DNA from: Trametes villosa
Taxonomy: Eukaryota; Basidiomycota; Agaricomycetes; Polyporales; Polyporaceae
DNA: 64,000 bases
Assembly: GCA_002964805.2 (NCBI GenBank)
Contig: PUDQ02000014.1
Location: forward strand, 310,001 to 374,000
Reading direction: 5' to 3'
Under the pieces are notes generated by a model. It was not told where the DNA came from, searched no databases, and was given only the letters and a program-made list of their open reading frames with translations. Shown here in pieces: positions 45,503-58,758 of this stretch (within the stretch, counting starts at the first letter, position 1; each line of letters starts with the position of its first letter). The translations under genes were made by a program, and so were the position numbers.

Positions 45503-48500
45503 TCAGCGAATGGACCAATGCGTCCGACAACGAGCAGTACGTACCGGGAAGAGGATGTGGCTTCCGACAACGACGGCGAGCGGGAAGATGACAGCCCAGG
45601 CCGAGCCATCTATGCGCCACTCGATGGGCACGAGCGGCGTGCTGAGGATGATCATGCCCGCGACGATGACCCACGACACGAGCCACATGAACCAGAAGCG
45701 CTTGAAGATCTTCGGCACCTCCTTGAAGAAGTTCGAGCGCTCGACCTCCTTCTTCGTCGCACCCCAGGTGATGTTGTACGAGAAGAGATGCGCGAGGATG
45801 GCCTGCGATACCGGGATGGACAGCCCGCCGAAGAAGAAGAAGCTGCGCAGGCACCGTCAGTACTTCCGCGCTCATTCACCGGGAGTCGGGACGGAGATAC
45901 GCACAAGAAGGGGACCCAGAGGATGTTCGTGAAGAACGAGGTGAACTGTAGCGGCGCGCCTGTCAGTGGTCGGTCCGAGGCGCTAAGTCCAAGTATAACG
46001 CACCAATGACTTCTCGCCAAGGCGGTACTCGAGGAGCGTGAACCCGACGTTGCCAGATCCGATGAAGACGACCGTCGTCGACAGCCAGATCTCGAAACTG
46101 TGCATGTAGTAGCCGTCCACGGGGAACTCGAAGCCGAGCAGAATGTAGTTGACGATGGAGATCGTGATAGCCGCGGCGATACCGTCTGAAAAGGCGCGCG
46201 TCAGTGACCGTCCCAGGCAGCAAACTACGAACAAGACTCACAGTACGAGAACATGTACGCCATCATCGAGAACTTGTAGTGCAGAGGCGCGTTCGACCAC
46301 AGGAACCGGTGGATCTGGTGCGCGATGGGGCCCTTGCGCCACCACTGGACGAGCGGGTTGAACAGCAGCTCGTTACATCCTGCCCCGACACACGTCAGCA
46401 CCTCCTCGCCGCCACACACAAGCCCACGGAACACTCACCATAGGCGTACTTCTGCCAACGGTTGAGCTCATCGTCGACGGTGAGCGAGACACCCTCCTTG
46501 AAGCCGCCCTTGGAGTACGTCGCCCAACGGATAATATAGCCGCGCATCTGCAGCCGGAGCGCCATGTCGAAGTCCTCGGACACGTTCGACTCCGACCAGA
46601 TCTTCTCCAGGCCGTCCGCGGCGTCGATGAACGCGGCGTCCTGCAGCGCGCGCCACCGGAGGAACGCGTTGTGGCCGACGAAGGGCGCGACTTCACCGTT
46701 TGCGCAGCTGAGGGAGATGCACTTGTTGATACGCCGGGTGAAGTACGCGATGCCGTTCTCGAAGTAGTGGTTCGCGACCTGCATGACGTCTGTGGGAGCC
46801 GTGTCAGCGTCCCATGACCAGTGACATATGGACAAACGAGGCGCTTACCGGACTCGTGCTGGATGATGGCGACAGTGGGGCACTCCGCCATCTCGCGCGC
46901 GGCATCCCGGAAGCAGTCCTCGGGGACGATAGTGTCGGAGTCGACAATGAGCACGATCTCGCCAACACGGCACGCGCGGCCGTTCGCAGCCCAGGGGCGG
47001 AACTTGCGGCCGCTCGCCTCGTACACCTCGTCGATGGCCATCTGGAGCGCGCGCTCCTCGAGGTCCTCCCATTCGTCCTGCGAGCCGATGTCGCTGCCGA
47101 TGCGCTCGCCGAAGCCGGGGTTGAGCTCGCTCTGGTCCTCGCCGTCGTGCGCGCGGTACTGCATGCCGTAGCGCATCTCCTCGTTAACGCCGTTGGGACC
47201 GGGGTAGCTGCGCGTGCCGTCCGAGCCAGCCTGGGAGGAGCGCGTCTTCTCGCGAGCGAGGAGCGAAGCAAGGTGCTTCTCCGCCTTCAGCGAGAGGGCC
47301 AAGCCGTAGTTCATGTTCGATGCCTTCTTGAAACGACCAGCACGCTTGAAGCCGTCGGCGGAGTCGTCGTGCTTGGGACGCGCGACCCAGCCGATGCCGT
47401 GGTTCGCGTAGAACATGATACGCGCGTCACGTTCCTCGACGGGGAGTAGCCGGAGACCATCATCATTGACGAAGATCGTGGAAGTGCCACCCTGACGAGC
47501 GTAGGTCTGCATCGCCTTCTTAAGCGACTCGATGGAGGGTGCCCTAGAAGCCGGTTAGCGTGCATCCTGTGCCCCAGATTGGCGCGCAACTCACAAGACG
47601 CTGTCGAGGCTCTCCTTGTATACGGGCATCTGGATCGTGACGTGCGGCAGGTTGTTGTCGACGGCCTTGTTCGCACGGGGCTTCTGCGCCGAGTAGTACT
47701 TCGAGTTCTCGTGGTACTGAGCGATGGGACCGATGCACATGGACACGTTCTGGATGATCTGTATCGAGAAGAACTGCAGGACCGGCGTTAGTAAAGTGCC
47801 CGGAGGTAGCGCCACGACGACGACATACCAGAGATACACAGAAGAACAAGGGGATGACCGCGCATAGCGCGAACCGGATGTAGTTGCCGTCGAGCTCAAC
47901 CTCCTGGAGAAGGATGTTGACACCGTTGCCAATGAAGACTGGCAGGACTCGTCAGCCAATGTTCGACTCACGCACATAGAGACGAGGCAACTCACAGATA
48001 CTCAGGCCTGCAGCCAGACCGTTGTATATCGGCGCGAGCAGCATTGGCCGCCTTGGCTCAGGGCCGGCCTCGACGTCCGCGTAGGTGTCGACGGCGCTGG
48101 CGCCTTCCGACACAACCACAGTCTTCTTCCCACCGTACCATGTGCGCTTTGTCTTCGTCCGGGGCTCCACCTGACCCTCCTTGACATCAACCTCCTTCTC
48201 CTCGCCGAGCGCGAGGTCCTCCGCGCTCATGCCGAGGACACCGCCGGAGCCGATGAACACGCCGCGCGGCGTGCCTGGTACCGGCGTGCCCGGTGCTGCC
48301 GGGAGAGCCGAGTTACGGCGGAGCTGCGACTGCGACAGGCGAGTGTTGATGGCCTGTAGTGAGTGCCCGGAGACGGAGCCTAAGAACGCGAATAGGGTCA
48401 ATGCATATTCTACACCGGGAGCGTTGCGATAGGGGGGAACCCAAACGGCAAGCGCGATGCCAGGAAGCCGGTCCAGACACCGGAGACACCGACAGCAATG

Positions 48501-49834
48501 GAAGGGGATTTACGCAGGGGAGAAGGTAGTGCGGATGCTCGAGCGTCCCTCACAAGCAAGCATCGCATGGACGAGCGCAAGGGAAACAAGGGGAAGGCTT
48601 CTCAGCGATCCCAAACGTAATGCCCACGAGCCGGAGCGGACCATCTCCTTGTCGCTGATAGAGCGGTCGTCCCATTCGCGGCTACGGCTCCCCGCAGAAA
48701 CAGGCGCGGGAATCGTATTCCCCGGTTGCGATAAGAGCAGAAATGCTCACCTGACACACTGGCGGGATGGCTGTTCGTGCTCGTCGGATGCGAGCCAGGG
48801 AACGCGCCGGGGCGCGAACGCCAGAGCAGCTTGATGAGACGCTCCTCGAAGTCATGGACCGTCGGAATGATGTTGTCGATGGAGTCCGACCACACCACCA
48901 GTACACGCTCGTCGCGCTAAGAGTAGAGATCGTCAGCGCCAGTATTCTTCTTCAATCCAACGCAAGGGAGGCCGCAAGTTGAACATGGGCGCCCGGCAAT
49001 CCAGCGCCGCCCTGAGTAATCGCCAGAACATCCGCGTATCGTCGCCGCACTGCACGCTGCCCTTGGGCGCGAATGCTGTGCTAACGTTGCTGAACATTGG
49101 CTATGCCGGGTCGGTCGACCACCATGCCGCGGGTGTGAGTTTGGCGCCCGCCCGCCCCTCGATCAGTGACCGCGCGAAAACGTTCCTGGCTTCAACCTTG
49201 TTCCCGACCACGTCCCCCCCGATCGCTCTCGCCACCACCACCGAGGACCTCGATCGCCCCTTGCGTCTGCGGCGTTCTGAGAAGGCCACGAACGCCGCTG
49301 CGCGTCCGCGCAACGGAAATGGGAGCGCGCTCATGAGAAGTGTCCGGCGAAGGCGCGATTCCGTGCACTGAGACAACGCGGACAAGGCGCCTCGCAGCTG
49401 ATAGATGAATGGCAACTAGGAAACTCACGATGAACGCCGCGCTCTGCTCCTTATCGGCCGTCGGAAGGTCTACCATGGTGTCCAGGACTTGAATGCGCGT
49501 GTTGGCATCAATGTAGATGGAGCCGTCGTCAGGACCACTGCGATACGGTGAGCACTGGCCGGACAGACTGCGCGCGATGTACGTACACTTCAGCGAACGC
49601 GGCGTGAACTGCCGCGCTGCGAACCTTTACAGCCACGGCAGGGTTGAGGACGCGGATGGCGGCCTCGAAGGGCTCGAGGCCAAGGTTCTCGTAGGGGAAG
49701 ACGCGGTACTCGCCATTGTCGACGCGGAGCGCGACACCGACTGCGATGTTGTCCTCGTTGGGGCGGAACCACGCGTCGCCCTGGGTCTGCTTGAAGATGT
49801 GGTGGAGGAAGGCGTCGTAACGGTCGTAATCCAT
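45503..49834 (-). CDS. Membrane glycosyltransferase family 2 (fungal GT2, cell-surface polysaccharide type)
   Basis: Integral membrane processive-type glycosyltransferase. Exons: 49834-49587, 49537-49429, 48916-48751, an unresolved part at about 48.6-48.35 kb, then up to 47996, 47938-47829, 47773-47595, 47543-46849, 46789-46439, 46379-46242, 46185-46004, 45945-45905, 45842-45503; the resolved junctions agree in phase. The N-terminal cytosolic part starts MDYDRYDAFLHHIFKQTQGD. Membrane segments flank the catalytic domain (IRFALCAVIPLFFCVSL; later FMWLVSWVIVAGMIIL and AWAVIFPLAVVVGSHI). Catalytic GT2 signatures are IVLIVDSDTIVP (DxD), VSEDFDMALRLQ (base ED) and LNRWQKYAYG (RW motif). Fungal relatives, such as GT2 of Zymoseptoria, are needed for hyphal growth on surfaces. 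The sugar made is unknown. It is divergent from the KRE6-type gene. Confidence 0.85.
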
Positions 49835-51535
49835 CGTGCCGTCGTGTCTTGCGGACTGGGGACTACGGAGCGAGGACGGCCTTGGTGCTCGGACGCTCAA
49901 GGGGGAGCGGGGCTCGGGGACGGTTTTAGCAGGAAGGGGAGGGCGGAGCGGGGAGGGGAGGTGGTGGTAAAGAGGCAAAGGACCGACGGCGGAGGAGAGG
50001 AGGGCGAAGTGCGTGTTGGCGCATGGCGAGCGAGTTCTTCAGCAATTCTCAATCAAGAACGCGCGGGCGCGGGCTTCACACGATATCCAGCTCAGAAAAT
50101 CCAGACAAGCCCGGCGGACGCGCGCACCCCGGCCTCCGCACCAGCCAATAATTGCCCGGCCCTCCGTTCCTTATCGCATCAATCCCCCCGGCGTCTCTCC
50201 GTCCCCTTCGATCGCCTCCCTTTTCCTCCGGCATTCTCTTCGGCCCCGCGCCTCCCCTGGAATTCCGCCGCCCCCTGCGCTCCGAGCCTCCTCCCCCACC
50301 CCGCCCTCCCCCAGCACGACGCACCACGCCCGCCCCCGGCGCACCGTCGCGCGCCGTCGCTGTCGCCGTTGCCAGGACACGCCGGGCGGGCCACAGCTGC
50401 TACGCGAGCCGTCATAGATCAACTGCGTCATAGGCACACGCTATGTCTATTTCGGGAGAATGATGCTCCAGGAGTATATTCACTACGCCGAGGACCCCGG
50501 CAGAACCCCGGCACCCCCCCCCACCGCGCTGTCCAGCGCACACAACGGCACTTCCTCTTGTTTCCTGACGTCATCTTTCTCTCACGCCCCATATGGGAAC
50601 GGGACATCTCTCGCCCGTCTGCCCTGCCAGGCGTGAAAAAATGCGGCCGCGATCAAATCGCCCAACGGTCGGTGAGACTCTGCGCGTCCGAGGGCGAGCC
50701 CGAGTGCGAGGCCGGAGGCGGCCAGCAGCAGCGCGAGGTCCGTGCACGCTACCGCAACCGTGCACGGCTGTGATGCGCATGCCGAACCCGCTGTAAAGCC
50801 ACGCGGTATCTGGAATGTTGTCGCGCCGACATGACAGATTGCTCAGCGGCCGCGATGCGGCCTGCACATTGCGCGCGCGAACCTGCGTCCATTGCGCCGT
50901 CAGGCTGCTGCGAGAACGGCACCGTCTGCCCTCCCCGGCATTTCTCCCCCGAAAAACGGTGCGCAGTGACAGCTGGGCGCGGTGGAGCGGCAATTCGATG
51001 CCGGCGCGTTTCAGGCGCCGTCGCCCGGCGGGTGATCCGTCGATGCCGCCGCTGGCAGCGAGGAGGGCCGTCGGTGCGTCGGGCACTCGCGAAAAAACGC
51101 AGCAAACACATTCACGCGCGTTGGACGACGACGCTGGACTGACGTTGGGTGGCCCGGCAACGGGTGGAGCGGGCGAGGCCTCTGATCGCCACCGAGTGAT
51201 TTGCTTCGCAGCGCGGCCCCCGGGCACCGCCGAGCGATGGCACAGCGCTGCCGCCGAGGGCGCGTCGGACGCGGAGAGCAGGCTGCAGCCCGGCCGGCTG
51301 GGAAAGCGCGTCTGGCTTATCTGCTCAAGACGGGCGACGCCTTGCAAAATCGAAGTCGAGTCTTATCCTCCTCGTGCACCCCTTCCCTTCACCTCCGCCC
51401 ACACAAAACACCGCGCCCTCCGCGAGTCGAGTGTCCCCCCTCCCTCCTCCCGACCACGACGTCCGCCGCCCTTTCCCCGTCGTCCGTCCTCTGTGCCCCG
51501 CCCCCGCGCGCACTCAGCCAAGTACAACGCCAATC
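49835..51535. promoter_or_regulatory. Divergent intergenic region between GT2 and KRE6-type genes
   Basis: 1.7 kb, very GC-rich, holding both promoters. Long open frames here (for example 50815-51621) have Arg/Pro/Ala-biased composition expected from GC-rich noncoding DNA and are not called. Confidence 0.5.
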
Positions 51536-54329
51536 ATGTACCGCAGAAAGGACTCCAGTGGGCGCAACGCGTACTCGTCCGCCGACGCGTATCGCGCCCT
51601 CCACTCTCCCCCCTCCTCTAACTCGCACTCGAACTCCGCCCCCAACGATTCGAGCGAGGACGAGGCGAACCTCCACTCCCCCGTCCCCGCCGCGACCCCC
51701 ATCGCCGCGGCCTTCGCTCGCCGCGGATCCTCCGATGCATCAGGGAGCGCGCCGCTGTCGCCTCCGAAGCCGTTCTTCCTCGGCAATGACCGCAACTCCT
51801 GGAGCGCCTCTTCAGAGAACAACTCGGTGAACGAGCAGAGCGACTCTGACAGCCCTGCTCCCGCCGGCCTTGCGGGCGTTGGCGCAGGCGCAGCAGCTTC
51901 GAACGCGCGCCCTACGCACACGCGCGGTTCATCCTCGCGTTCGCGCGCCTCCACCACCCAGACGCAGCCCGTGTCCCCGACCAACCCGCGCATCCGCGCG
52001 CGCAACCACCGTCGTCGCTCTTCCGTCGCGAACGAGTACGCGCCAGAGGCAGAGACTGAGGATGTTACTACTGCGGTGCCGAGGCGTTCGTCTGTGACCT
52101 CGGTCACCTCGCCCGTCAAGCAGTCGAACCCGTTCGACACGCCCACAGGGTCAGTTTACGGTATGCCCGTTGGTGCAGCGCCACCGGTTGTGGCAGGCGC
52201 CCGCCCACCACCCTCCGCGTTCCCGTTCCAGTCGCACCCCGGCAACCCAGACCCTGGCACCCCGATCCCCGGTGTGGGACGCCGCGCTTCCCTGGACAGC
52301 ATGCGGGCCCGCGAGGCCGCCCAGGCAGGGCTTCCTCACTCGCCCGGCTACGGCACGACATACCCTGTCGGCGCAGGCGCAGCGGGTTACGGCTTGATCT
52401 CGCCTGGATCGGCGGAATTCGAGGGCGATCTCGGTAGGCCGTACGCGCCTTTCATGGAGCACGGCGTGCCTTCTCGCGAGGGGAGCCAGACGCCCCCAAG
52501 CCCGATGGCGAGCCAGAACAACCTGTACAGGAACAGCGCCGCGGCAGCGATGGCGGGCAGTAGCTCCGCCCTGAACCAGAACTATGGTAAGTCGCGACGA
52601 GAGTTGTTTGTGTCTGGAGTTCCCGGAATGGATGCTAACATTCGAGTGCAGGATCTGACGCCGCGATTCCCCGTACGAACTCGAGTCCGGCGATTAACAT
52701 GCGTGCACCATTCCTCTCGCCTGCGTCGCGCCCGTCGTCGTCTCTCTGGTCGCCGCCGTCGTACCCTTACCCTTACCCGCCCGCTGGCACGAACTCGTCG
52801 TTCACCGCGCTACCTCGTAAGGCGAAGCCCCCCATGCCGTCCTCGCGTCTCGAGCAGAAGCTGTCGAAGGAGGAGAAGCCGTGGCTGAAGAAGCGCGACT
52901 GCCGCGACCGCGCGTCGTACTGGCTCACGTTCTTCGCCATGATGATCGGCGTCGGCGGTGCAGCGGTGCTCTGCTTCTTCGGGTACTCGAGCGTGCACCT
53001 GCTCAAGGACTCCGACATCTGCCTGGTGATGAGCGAGGACTTCGACAGCCTCGACCTGACGAGCCGGTGGACGCGCGATGTCGAGCTCGGCGGGTTCGGC
53101 AACGGCGAGTTCCAGATGACGACGGATTCGAGCGACAACCTCTTCGTCCAGGACGGCCAGCTGTACATCATGCCGACCCTCACGTCAGACAAGCTCGGCA
53201 AGGATGCTATCACGGATGGCGGCAGCTTCGACCTCGGCGACTCGTGCACGACTAGCAACAAGGTGTGTATCCGTGTCCCCTCTACGCGCGCATGAGGAAT
53301 GGAAGGCTGACATACGCTTCCTAGACGGCTTGCTCGGTGAAGTCCGACAAGAGTGGCAAGAACGCGATCCAGCCCGTGCAGTCCGCACGGATCAGCACGA
53401 TGAACTCAACGTCCATCGCGTACGGCAAGGTCGAGGTCCGCGCGAAGCTTCCCCGCGGCGACTGGCTCTGGCCGGCGATCTGGATGCTTCCCAAGGACAA
53501 CAAGTATGGCGCGTGGCCTCTGAGCGGCGAGATCGACGTGAGTGCCAGAACCACTGACAGCGCTTGTTGACGGATTGTGCTGACGGACGGCGTCCTGCAG
53601 ATCATGGAAGCGCGTGGGAACGCGCCGTCGTACACCGCGCAGGGCGTGAACTTCGTGCGCTCGTCGCTCAACTACGGCGTGCTCCAGACGCTGCAGACGC
53701 ATGTCTTCGGCTGGTGGTCGCAGAAGCAGAGCTCGTTCGACAAGGACTTCCACGTCTACGCGCTCGAGTGGACGCCGGACTGGATGCGCTTCTACGTCGA
53801 CTCGCGCCTGCAGGCGATGATGAACCTCAAGATCACCGGCAAGGGCGGCAAGGACTTCTTCAAGCGCGGCAACTACCCCGCGACGTCGACGAACGGCTCC
53901 GCCGTCGCGGTCGTCGTCGAGGACATCTGGGCGCAGCAGGGCGGCAGCGCTGCGGCGCCGTTCGACCAGGGTGCGTATTTCCTCCGCGCGCGCCTCGCCT
54001 TGTGGCGTTTGCATTTGTGTGGCGCGTTCTGATTTTTGTTTGCTTTGAATTGATAGAGTTCTACCTCATCCTCGACCTCGCGGCCGGCGGAACGAGCGGC
54101 TGGTTCCCGGACAACGTCGGCAACAAGCCGTGGTTCGACGGCTCGCGCGACGCAATGTGGGACTTTGCCAACGCGCAGGATACGTGGTCGGCCACCTGGC
54201 CGTCGGACGCGAAAGACCGCGCGTTCCGGATGTGAGTGTTCCTACAACGTGCGCTGTATGGAGGGCGCTCCGCTGACAGTGGGCTGCTATAGCGACTACG
54301 TCCGGATGTACTCGCTCGGCGGGTGCTGA
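51536..54329 (+). CDS. Beta-glucan synthesis-associated protein, KRE6/SKN1 type (GH16)
   Basis: Type II membrane protein of the secretory pathway needed for beta-1,6-glucan assembly in the cell wall. Six exons with matching phases: 51536-52586, 52652-53262, 53325-53537, 53601-53970, 54057-54231, 54293-54329; 818 aa. The first ~430 residues are a Ser/Pro-rich cytosolic region. A single membrane anchor follows (WLTFFAMMIGVGGAAVLCFF, about 440-463), then the GH16-like domain from about 480 (EDFDSLDLTSRWTRDVELGG). The catalytic motif GEIDIMEARGN is present with both Glu residues, split by intron 3 between D and I (about 622-627). Later conserved stretches are FHVYALEWTPDWMRFYVD and FYLILDLAAGG. 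The protein ends DYVRMYSLGGC. Length and order fit SKN1/KRE6. Fungal genomes often have several copies, so which paralogue this is cannot be said. Confidence 0.93.
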
Positions 54330-57300
54330 ACGTAAACTCCCATGCTGCAGCGCATTCGCCGCGATACCCCCGCGCTTCCGCGCCCCTTCCCATCGTCCGT
54401 TCGCCGTCCACGGTCGACCGGCCGTAGAGCCCCGGCCCCGACGAAAACCCTGCTCCGTCACGGACTGACTGACACGGACAAAGATATCATGTTCAGACAC
54501 TCGCATTCGACGCCCGCAAACACGACTTGCTGCTAGACCTCTCCTCTCCCCTCCTCTCCCCATTGACTGTATGACCACCCCCGCCTGCCGCGCCCGTTGT
54601 GGCCGGCTTCCCTGCTACATCTAGCGTGCTTGTCCTTTTAGTGTGTCCGCCCCGCCCCGCCCCGCCTCGCCCGCTTTCTGCTGTATGTTTATGCCGCGTT
54701 CTATTTCTACCGCCCGCCCGCCTCGGTGCGGCAGCGCTTCTTTACGTTCAGTTAATGCACGCACTGCGCCCGTCTGGCGCATCCACTCATTCGTCTTCGC
54801 CCTCACGCTACACGCACTACCTTCTCCCGCTGTTGCATTTCAAGCTACCGCTACGCTCGGCTTTCCACGTCCATACACCTCGCTTGCATGCTCCATAGTC
54901 CCGACTCTCGCCAGCCGCTCTTGCCTCTCGTCTATCGTCTCTATTACGCTGCATATACCACGTCCCCGAGCAGAATACAACGCACGTCCCCCAGGGCCCC
55001 ATCCTCCGCCTAGCCTAGCCTACCGATATCTCGCCTCCTCTCCGACTCCTGCGGACAGATGTTGTTGTCCGTGATTATAACGCACCGTCATGTCGGCCCG
55101 CTGCCATAGCGATTCAATAGAGCGCTCTAGAATTCTCTCTACGTACACGCCCACGCGCCCGCCTGCACGCAGCACAGCACGACCTCATAACCGCGTCACC
55201 TCTAATCGCGACTCTAGACCGCGGGCGTGTCCCGAGCCGGGGACGCGTACCTATCAGGGCCCGAGCGTGCGAAGGTGGAGTGGGTTTGATGCGACGATAT
55301 TGCAGTCGGAATTCGCGGTGGACTCGGTTCGGTGGGCTGGGACCCCGGGACGCGTGCTTGGTGGATGGAGAAGGACGGGCCCGCGGCCGGCCGACGGCGG
55401 CGAGGTCCTGCTGGCGAATCTGTCAAACTGGGCGAGAGGTCCGCCGCGCGCGTTCTGATCGTGCAGTTTCGGGCGTATTTATCGAGGGCCGCGGTCGCGG
55501 CCGCGGCCCTGCGGAGGTTGTTGCTGACAGTGGGAGTAATATCCGTATACGCCGTGCGCCGTGCACCGTGTTTCGAGCGTGCATCTCATCTGCGATGGAC
55601 GGTGGACGGCGGACCACAGTACGGAATATCAGAGCCCTGCGCGGGATAGCTTGGGTGTGGGCGGAGCGGTGTGTGCCCATGACCGGCCACCTGTTCGGTT
55701 TAGGTGGACAGAGGTGGACTGGACAGCGGCAGAAGGTGGCACGCCGGGGCGTGCTGCCCCACATCGTCTGTATGGCGGGGAGCGCGAAGGTGCGGACGCG
55801 GCGTGGCCTGTCAGATAGACGGTACCAAGGTGACCGCACGAGCGATGGACTGAATGGGCCGGCGCGCGCCGGGTCACGGTGCGACTGACCACTGACATCA
55901 TATACGGGTCGCCGGAGTGTTTCTGAAGACGTAAGTACGTCCGGTGGAGGACATGAGTTTCGGTGCTGCAATACGGAGGGGCGGGGCGAAAGGGAGAATT
56001 GTCGGGTACGGTACGGTACGGTGCGCGGTTGGGCAGTTGTCGTCGAGGCGAGGTGCCTGGGCGTCGGTCCCGAAGGGGTGTGCTCTCACGGACGCGTACC
56101 GCGCGGCGGATCTGTGAGAATAAAAGATAGTGCGCTTCCGAATGTAGGAGAACGTACGCAGCGGCGACGTACGAGCTCTTCACAACGCCGCCTCAAAATC
56201 CGGGCAGGCAAACAGCCACGACGGAGGTACACTTCTAGGGTAGCGTTATAAGCTTTGTGGCGCGTACGCCCGCGGGGAAACGCCATCCCCGCAAAACAAG
56301 GAGCCCCGAGGAGCGAACAACGCCCCGGCGCCCCACAAGGGCCCCACAGTGAAAAGGCGCGAGAAGGACAACACAAGTGGCACCGCCGGGAGACCGTGTC
56401 GGCGTTGACGCGTCTTCTAGGCAGCGTCGTGTGCGATCTGAACAGGGTGGCCCCGCAGGATGACACGGGTGCAGTCGTCATAGTCAACCGCAGCCTGAGC
56501 GTGCGGTGCACCGCGCGGATGTCTGGGAGACGGCCCGGATATCGACCTGCAGCGGTACCGATGATGTGCATCTCAACCCTGCACTTTTCCAGTGACGAAA
56601 GCGAAGAGAATAACAACAGTGTACTTACGTGGTATTTTGAAGGATTCACTGCGTTGCGGCCGTCCGGGGTCCGTCTGGCTCAGGATCGCAGAAATCAGAA
56701 CAATGTCGCGACCGCGTCGGGCGTACGGCGGCAAGCGGCATGCTCCGCCTCGGCGGCCTCGCGCTACTCAACGCTCGGCAATTACGGTACAGAGTTCGGC
56801 AGGACCCCGGTGATCTGCGCGGCACCACGGGAAGGCTGCCACGTCTTCCAGGAAATGGCTCGGCCATGTCGGTCGCCCGCTCCAAGCACGAACACTGATG
56901 GTGGGTAGAGGGTGATTTTGCTGGTGGTGGGCGAACTAGAGTGGACTGCGGCCGAGGGGTAGACGTTATAAGCCTGACACCCGTGTGCTGTAAGAACCGC
57001 ACAAAGGACGTGCTGCATTGAATCTCGAACGGAGTGCGCAGATAATAGGACGCGATATGACCTTCAGTGAGTGGGAGACTGCGCTGGAGGCCATGCGGGC
57101 AGCGACGTGCGGTAGCGAGTAGCGTCGGGGCGGGCGCTGTGCGATATTCGCCGGCTGATGGTGCCTACGGCAGCCTGCGCGCGGGCCATCCATGTGCAGC
57201 AGTCCACTCGCCTTCTTTGCGCCGGCCGTCCCGCGCTCCGCGGAAACCCGGGCGCGCAGGCCGCCGGGCTCCCCGCTGGTGCGAGGAGTTGACCGCCGCC

Positions 57301-57345
57301 GGAGCCTGTGAAGGGGAGAAAAGAGGCCGTCGACGGTGGCGCGAC
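54330..57345. other. Intergenic, no gene seen
   Basis: 3 kb of GC-rich DNA. Overlapping open frames on both strands (for example 55423-55971 and 56086-56649) have Arg/Pro-rich composition and no domain or splice logic. A short TACGG repeat lies near 56007-56023. I see no RNA gene. Confidence 0.45.
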
Positions 57346-57675
57346 ATGCGTCCGAGCTTCGAGGGAGAGTTCGGCGTGAATGAAGATGCGGCATGCTTCT
57401 TCCGAAGCTCTGCGAACCGTGAGATGCGTTCTGTGAAGAAAGGCAATCGTACCATGTTTCCTGCCATCCTAGACGAAGAGCTGTACAACAAGCTTTCTTC
57501 CTGGGCGCGCCGTGCTGTCATCGATGCTTTAGAGGAGGCCGCTACCTGCTACAGCGGCTTACACGCATGTCCGTCGACACAGGACACGGTCAGGATACAC
57601 CTTCATGCACGCCGTACGTACAATGGAGCTATACTTAGATCGAGGACGAGAAAGGTGGGCGGCCAGGGCTGTTAA
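57346..57675 (+). CDS. Possible small hypothetical protein
   Basis: A 109-codon frame with the segment MFPAILDEELYNKLSSWARR and AVIDALEEAATCYSG, which is more protein-like (amphipathic helix) than the surrounding frames. It has no intron, domain, signal peptide or obvious promoter. It may be real, a fragment, or chance. Confidence 0.25.
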   Translation: MRPSFEGEFGVNEDAACFFRSSANREMRSVKKGNRTMFPAILDEELYNKLSSWARRAVIDALEEAATCYSGLHACPSTQDTVRIHLHARRTYNGAILRSRTRKVGGQGC

Positions 57676-58740
57676 ATCCGAACCTGGCGCAGTGCAGATA
57701 TAATCAGACAAGGGTCGACGGTTTCGAAACTTAGCGCTTAGCAACCGCAGCAACTTACGTTGGCCGACACGAAGATAGCGGCGATTAGGAGAACGGTCGA
57801 CGCCGCCGCGGCCGTTTTACGGACGTTCGCGGATTAATTGCGCCTCGGGACCCCTGGATTGTGATACGGAGGCGTGCTTCGATGTGGCGTCTTCTCCGGG
57901 CGGGTGCTTCTTTCGTAGTTGTGGATGGCGCAGAAGGGAGTTGACGTTTGGTAGGGTATGGTGCACAAGACTTCGATGTTTCAAGCCTATGCTTGAAGCG
58001 ATTAGTTGTGAAGGGATTGTAGTGACGGTTCCGGTGACACTAGAACCCCGAGGAGATCTCGAGGGTAAGAAAATCTTAAAGAGGCGGCGCGCCACATCTC
58101 TTTTCTGGCGATGGTGACAGCTGCTGCTGCGTCTTCGAACATACATACCTGTCGACACCGCCGTCATACGATCTCTCGACAGGGAGTATGCCCAAGAAAG
58201 TCGATCACGTACGATAGGGCTTCGCAGAACGCTGCGGTTGTGTGATCCGGTCATCTACGTTTGACAGGAGTAGCTTCGACGCATATCGAATGGTCCAGTT
58301 TACGGAGGAAAGCAAGGGGGTACCACCGGAATGTGTGCAACGAGCATGTCGTTAGCGAAATGGAGGCAGCGATGCTTGCGTTGACGGCAAGGACAACCAG
58401 TAGGTTCGTCTTCCTAAGCTATTCCTTTCACAAGTTCAAACGTTCACCATTCGGTAGGGGCGATAGCTTGAGAACATGAAGACTCTGTGAAAACCGCTTC
58501 ATTGGCAGGTGATGGAGACTGAACTGAGTACTGGCGTGCGCGATCCTGCGTTCACGCAGTGAGTCCGTGTTACTATCCCTCATATCGAGCCCCTGGAATT
58601 TGCCACTCACAGGTCTTTCCAGATGTGCCTAGCTATCCATTCGTTAGCCTATGGGAGCGTTGCAGTAGGAGAGTGAACAGACGGCCGCGCCGCGTACGAA
58701 GTCGTGAACAAGAGGCTGTCGCCCTTGGCGCCCAGGCGCC
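57676..58740. other. Intergenic upstream of UBA2, no gene seen
   Basis: About 1 kb without a supported reading frame. Confidence 0.4.
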
Positions 58741-58758
58741 TCCGCTGTGACGGTCCGG

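Noticed and set aside
46814..47449. Long plus-strand frame opposite GT2
   Set aside because: It mirrors the catalytic exon of GT2, whose motifs and splice phases are clear; the plus frame has no domain.
50815..51621. 268-codon plus-strand frame upstream of the KRE6-type gene
   Set aside because: Composition is Arg/Pro/Ala-biased, as in GC-rich noncoding DNA, and it runs through the expected 5' untranslated region.
56005..56025. TACGG pentamer repeat
   Set aside because: Only about three to four units; ordinary short repeat.
55423..56908. Several overlapping frames of 180-220 codons on both strands
   Set aside because: Mutually overlapping, Arg- and Pro-rich, no splice logic and no recognisable domain.
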